A stretch of DNA of 18,642 bases from Chromera velia (taxonomy: Eukaryota; Sar; Chromeraceae), in contig JAHBMJ010000760.1 in NCBI GenBank assembly GCA_018398765.1, positions 22,501 to 41,142 of the forward strand. Direction: 5' to 3'. Below, one piece after another: positions 16,924-18,642 of this stretch. The notes under the pieces were generated by a model. That model was not told the origin of the DNA. It was given only the letters and a program-made list of their open reading frames with translations, and did no database searches. The translations under genes and the position numbers were made by a program. Position 1 is the stretch's first letter; each line of letters opens with the position of its first letter.

Positions 16924-17193
16924 ATGATGATGATGCCTTTTTCGAACGCCTTCTTTGTATATCCATTCCAATCCTTGTTCTTCCTCTTCACTGGTTTGCT
17001 CTGTCTGCTCTTAGTACCTTGGATTGGTTTGACTGTCGCAGCCTTCTACAGTGACGGGCGGCACTTAGATCGATTAAGTGTCATTCATGCAGGCGTCAGG
17101 TTTCAGCTAGCAGACGGCAGCCCCACCCCGATGAGTGATGCAGGTCTGGTAAAGGGGCAATACAGCATTGTCGTAGACTCATGCATTGCATGA
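16924..17193 (+). CDS. Small hypothetical frame with a membrane span, weak
   Basis: 89 codons from one of four consecutive ATG codons (a GAT/ATG repeat artefact) to TGA 17191-17193. The first half has a long hydrophobic stretch (LFFLFTGLLCLLLVPWIGL). The second half (VIHAGVRFQLADGSPTPMSD) is GC-richer and more protein-like than the surroundings, so it could be an exon or transposon fragment; the polypyrimidine run ending CTGTCGCAG at 17041 would be its acceptor. It adjoins the 3' tail of the LINE. No family recognised. Confidence 0.22.
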   Translation: MMMMPFSNAFFVYPFQSLFFLFTGLLCLLLVPWIGLTVAAFYSDGRHLDRLSVIHAGVRFQLADGSPTPMSDAGLVKGQYSIVVDSCIA

Positions 17194-17210
17194 TGGCCTA
17201 TAGACCGATT

Positions 17211-17243
17211 AATAATAATAATGATGATGATGATGATAATGAT
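17211..17243. repeat. (AAT)n(GAT)n microsatellite at the LINE 3' end
   Basis: Trinucleotide repeat; on the minus strand it reads (ATC)n(ATT)n and lies just after the LINE 3'UTR, as the short tandem tails of many LINEs do. Confidence 0.75.
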
Positions 17244-17255
17244 AGAAGACTTAAC

Positions 17256-17341
17256 CCCTAGCCTCTGTTAGGCTCGGGTGGTCCGTTCATCCATGCATTC
17301 ATGCATAGGGTGTTTGATCGATCGATTATTCTAGATCAAAC
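17256..17341 (-). other. LINE 3'UTR hairpins
   Basis: AGCCT/AGGCT around a 5-base loop (17260-17274), extended by CCC/GGG (17256-17278) across one mismatch; and GTTTGATC/GATCAAAC (17312-17319 and 17334-17341). Some LINE clades (L2/UnaL2 type) have a 3' stem-loop followed by a short repeat, recognised by their own RT; the arrangement here is similar. Confidence 0.5.
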
Positions 17342-17349
17342 GCATGCTC

Positions 17350-18642
17350 TCAATTCTCCACCTCTCTCAAGCACCTCATTATTGCTTCAAACCCCTGCCG
17401 CGGCTTATGATTAAGCATCAAGAAGCAGCTCTCAAAGGCTTCTACCTCTGCTGGGCCCGCCCCTTTAACCTTAGAGATTGCTGCCACTCTTTGCACAGCG
17501 GTAACCCTGTCAAAAAGAGAGAGACCATCCTTCACTTCTCTCACTACCGCTTTCAATGCTGCTTGCTCCTCTCTCCTCCCTATGCAATCAGTCAGGCGAT
17601 GCACAGCATCGTCAACCGGTCGTCTGTCTTGATCCAGACAACGCGCACACAATTTTTCCTGCACCCCGCCATGGCATGCTCCCCCCCCCACGACTTTGAG
17701 CAAAAGGGGCGTGATGGAAATGCCTGCCTGAAGAAAGGGCGAGGGCAGAGAGCACGGCACCGACACCTTCTTTCCTGAATGGATTCGTTGGGTGGAAAGG
17801 AGCAGTTTAGCAAATCTCTCTCTCGATGGATGTGCTTTCTGAAAAGCGGTGCATGCAGCGTTGGGTGGGTAGAGTGATGGGTTTCTTCTTGGATAACTGT
17901 TGTCGTCTTCATTCTCAGCTGCCCATCCCTTCAACCACTCCCCTTCTGTCTGGACCGCCATTTCTCTTTTCAACCGGTTCCCTACCAGGGCTCTTTCTGT
18001 TTTCCATTCTCTTTGCCTCATATCTTCATACTGCAGTGACCACACGCTGCGGGCCTCTGCCTCACTTAGAGAGAGGAGCTTGGCGGTCTCTTTCGGGAGC
18101 AACTTATTGATAGATGCACGAAATGATGGGCACAGCCCTCCTCTGTATGTACACAGGACTGCTTTAGGGAGGTCTCGCTTTTGGAGGTGAAGAGAAGAGA
18201 GGAAAGAAGCAACACGACTTCGCATGACACAGAGCATAGAGGACAGACCAATAGAGAAGAGAGAAGGAGAGGTGAAAGAGTTGTGAGGGAGACGGAAGGC
18301 CCAACGAACAAATCTGAGTTGCAGCGCGGTCAGTGTGTCGATGTCCTGTTTCCTAAGAGGGAGTGCCTCCAAGGAGTAGGTGGCGACAGGCAGCCAAACC
18401 GACCGGAAAAGCTGCACTTTCGTAGAGGCAGGAAGGGGACCAAGAGAAGAGAGGAGGCCCTGAAGAGACCCTAGGGCCTTTGCTGCTGACTGCAGGCATG
18501 CATCTACACTCATTTTTAAATTCCCTCCCTTATAGAATATGCATTCCAGGTACTTATATTCATTCACCCATTCAACCACCCTCCCATCGAACGTCACTTC
18601 CTCTTCCTCTCTGGCCCCCCGGGAAGACAGAGTCATGATCTT
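17350..18642 (-). CDS. Non-LTR retrotransposon reverse transcriptase, C-terminal region, partial
   Basis: The frame is open from the window edge to TGA 17350-17352 (about 430 codons, no internal stop). The start is the RT thumb/C-terminal signature: VNEYKYLECIFYKGGNL, the LINE FKYLG…F block with Glu in place of the usual Gly, then the AAKALGSLQGL helix, KVQLFRSVWLPVATYSLEAL, and LQLRFVRWAFRLP. Near the end is C-x2-C-x12-H-x4-C (17584-17649; CARC…HRLTDC), the zinc-knuckle-like motif found at the C-terminus of many LINE ORF2 proteins. The RT makes cDNA at the target site by target-primed reverse transcription. The frame is intact here, so the copy may be young. The clade (CR1/L2/I-like) cannot be set without the catalytic palm. 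Confidence 0.9.
   Translation of the reverse strand, partial: KIMTLSSRGAREEEEVTFDGRVVEWVNEYKYLECIFYKGGNLKMSVDACLQSAAKALGSLQGLLSSLGPLPASTKVQLFRSVWLPVATYSLEALPLRKQDIDTLTALQLRFVRWAFRLPHNSFTSPSLFSIGLSSMLCVMRSRVASFLSSLHLQKRDLPKAVLCTYRGGLCPSFRASINKLLPKETAKLLSLSEAEARSVWSLQYEDMRQREWKTERALVGNRLKREMAVQTEGEWLKGWAAENEDDNSYPRRNPSLYPPNAACTAFQKAHPSRERFAKLLLSTQRIHSGKKVSVPCSLPSPFLQAGISITPLLLKVVGGGACHGGVQEKLCARCLDQDRRPVDDAVHRLTDCIGRREEQAALKAVVREVKDGLSLFDRVTAVQRVAAISKVKGAGPAEVEAFESCFLMLNHKPRQGFEAIMRCLREVEN

Larger units (their letters stand above)
17211..18642 (-). mobile_element. LINE (non-LTR retrotransposon), 3' part, truncated by window edge
   Basis: On the minus strand it holds the C-terminal reverse transcriptase region, a zinc-knuckle-like motif, the stop at 17350-17352, a 3'UTR of about 110 bases with two hairpins, and a trinucleotide tail. 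The 5' part (endonuclease, RT palm) lies beyond 18642. Confidence 0.85.

Noticed and set aside
17826-18474. Plus-strand frames opposite the LINE
   Set aside because: Antisense shadows of a well-supported reverse transcriptase frame.

Overview
The window is eukaryotic nuclear DNA. It is gene-poor and full of repeats and mobile elements. Evidence for a eukaryote: a Ty3/gypsy chromovirus integrase with chromodomain, the C-terminal part of a non-LTR (LINE) reverse transcriptase, short non-autonomous DNA transposons with target-site duplications, polypyrimidine-CAG splice acceptors and GT donors, TATA boxes, microsatellites and minisatellites. There are no bacterial-type operons, ribosome binding sites or tRNAs. 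Plant/alga/chromerid-type telomere words (CCCTAAA) and many TGCATG words (a known ApiAP2 target motif in apicomplexans) make an alga or protist, possibly of the alveolate lineage, a reasonable guess. The organism cannot be fixed from this sequence.

Layout. 1-1443: 3' end of a chromovirus pol gene (DD35E integrase, GPY/F module, chromodomain) with two in-frame TAR triplets, a polypurine tract and a candidate LTR start. 1444-5670: non-coding, dominated by degenerate tandem repeats; the clearest is a minisatellite at 4014-4740 whose units alternate in length (about 123 and 131 bp). 5682-7319: a long unrecognised open frame split by one TAG, with a proline-rich and an acidic segment. 7320-9960: non-coding, becoming AT-rich, with a duplicated GGGGGAATRTGTTACG motif that looks like a polypurine tract/LTR boundary. 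9989-12940: probably one or more spliced plus-strand host genes: a TATA box and short membrane-anchored reading frame, an exon duplicated in tandem, a basic/proline-rich exon, and a diverged ubiquitin-like domain. 13403-14125 (minus): an unrecognised open frame. 15196-15486 and 16189-16414: two members of one MITE family, each with CTAGGCGCC terminal inverted repeats and an 8-bp target-site duplication. 17211-18642 (minus): a LINE 3' end, with the C-terminal domain of the reverse transcriptase, a CCHC-like zinc motif, 3'UTR hairpins and a trinucleotide tail.

Points most worth checking: (i) the MITE family and its shared internal architecture of paired A-tract/core/T-tract modules; (ii) the coding-looking frames mostly end in TGA, while TAA/TAG occur inside several of them (integrase, integrase-chromodomain junction, the unknown ORF, the ubiquitin-like domain). 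This could mean decay, readthrough or a variant genetic code; (iii) the alternating minisatellite with built-in hairpins; (iv) the unknown proteins at 5682-7319 and 13403-14125. No function is assigned to those.
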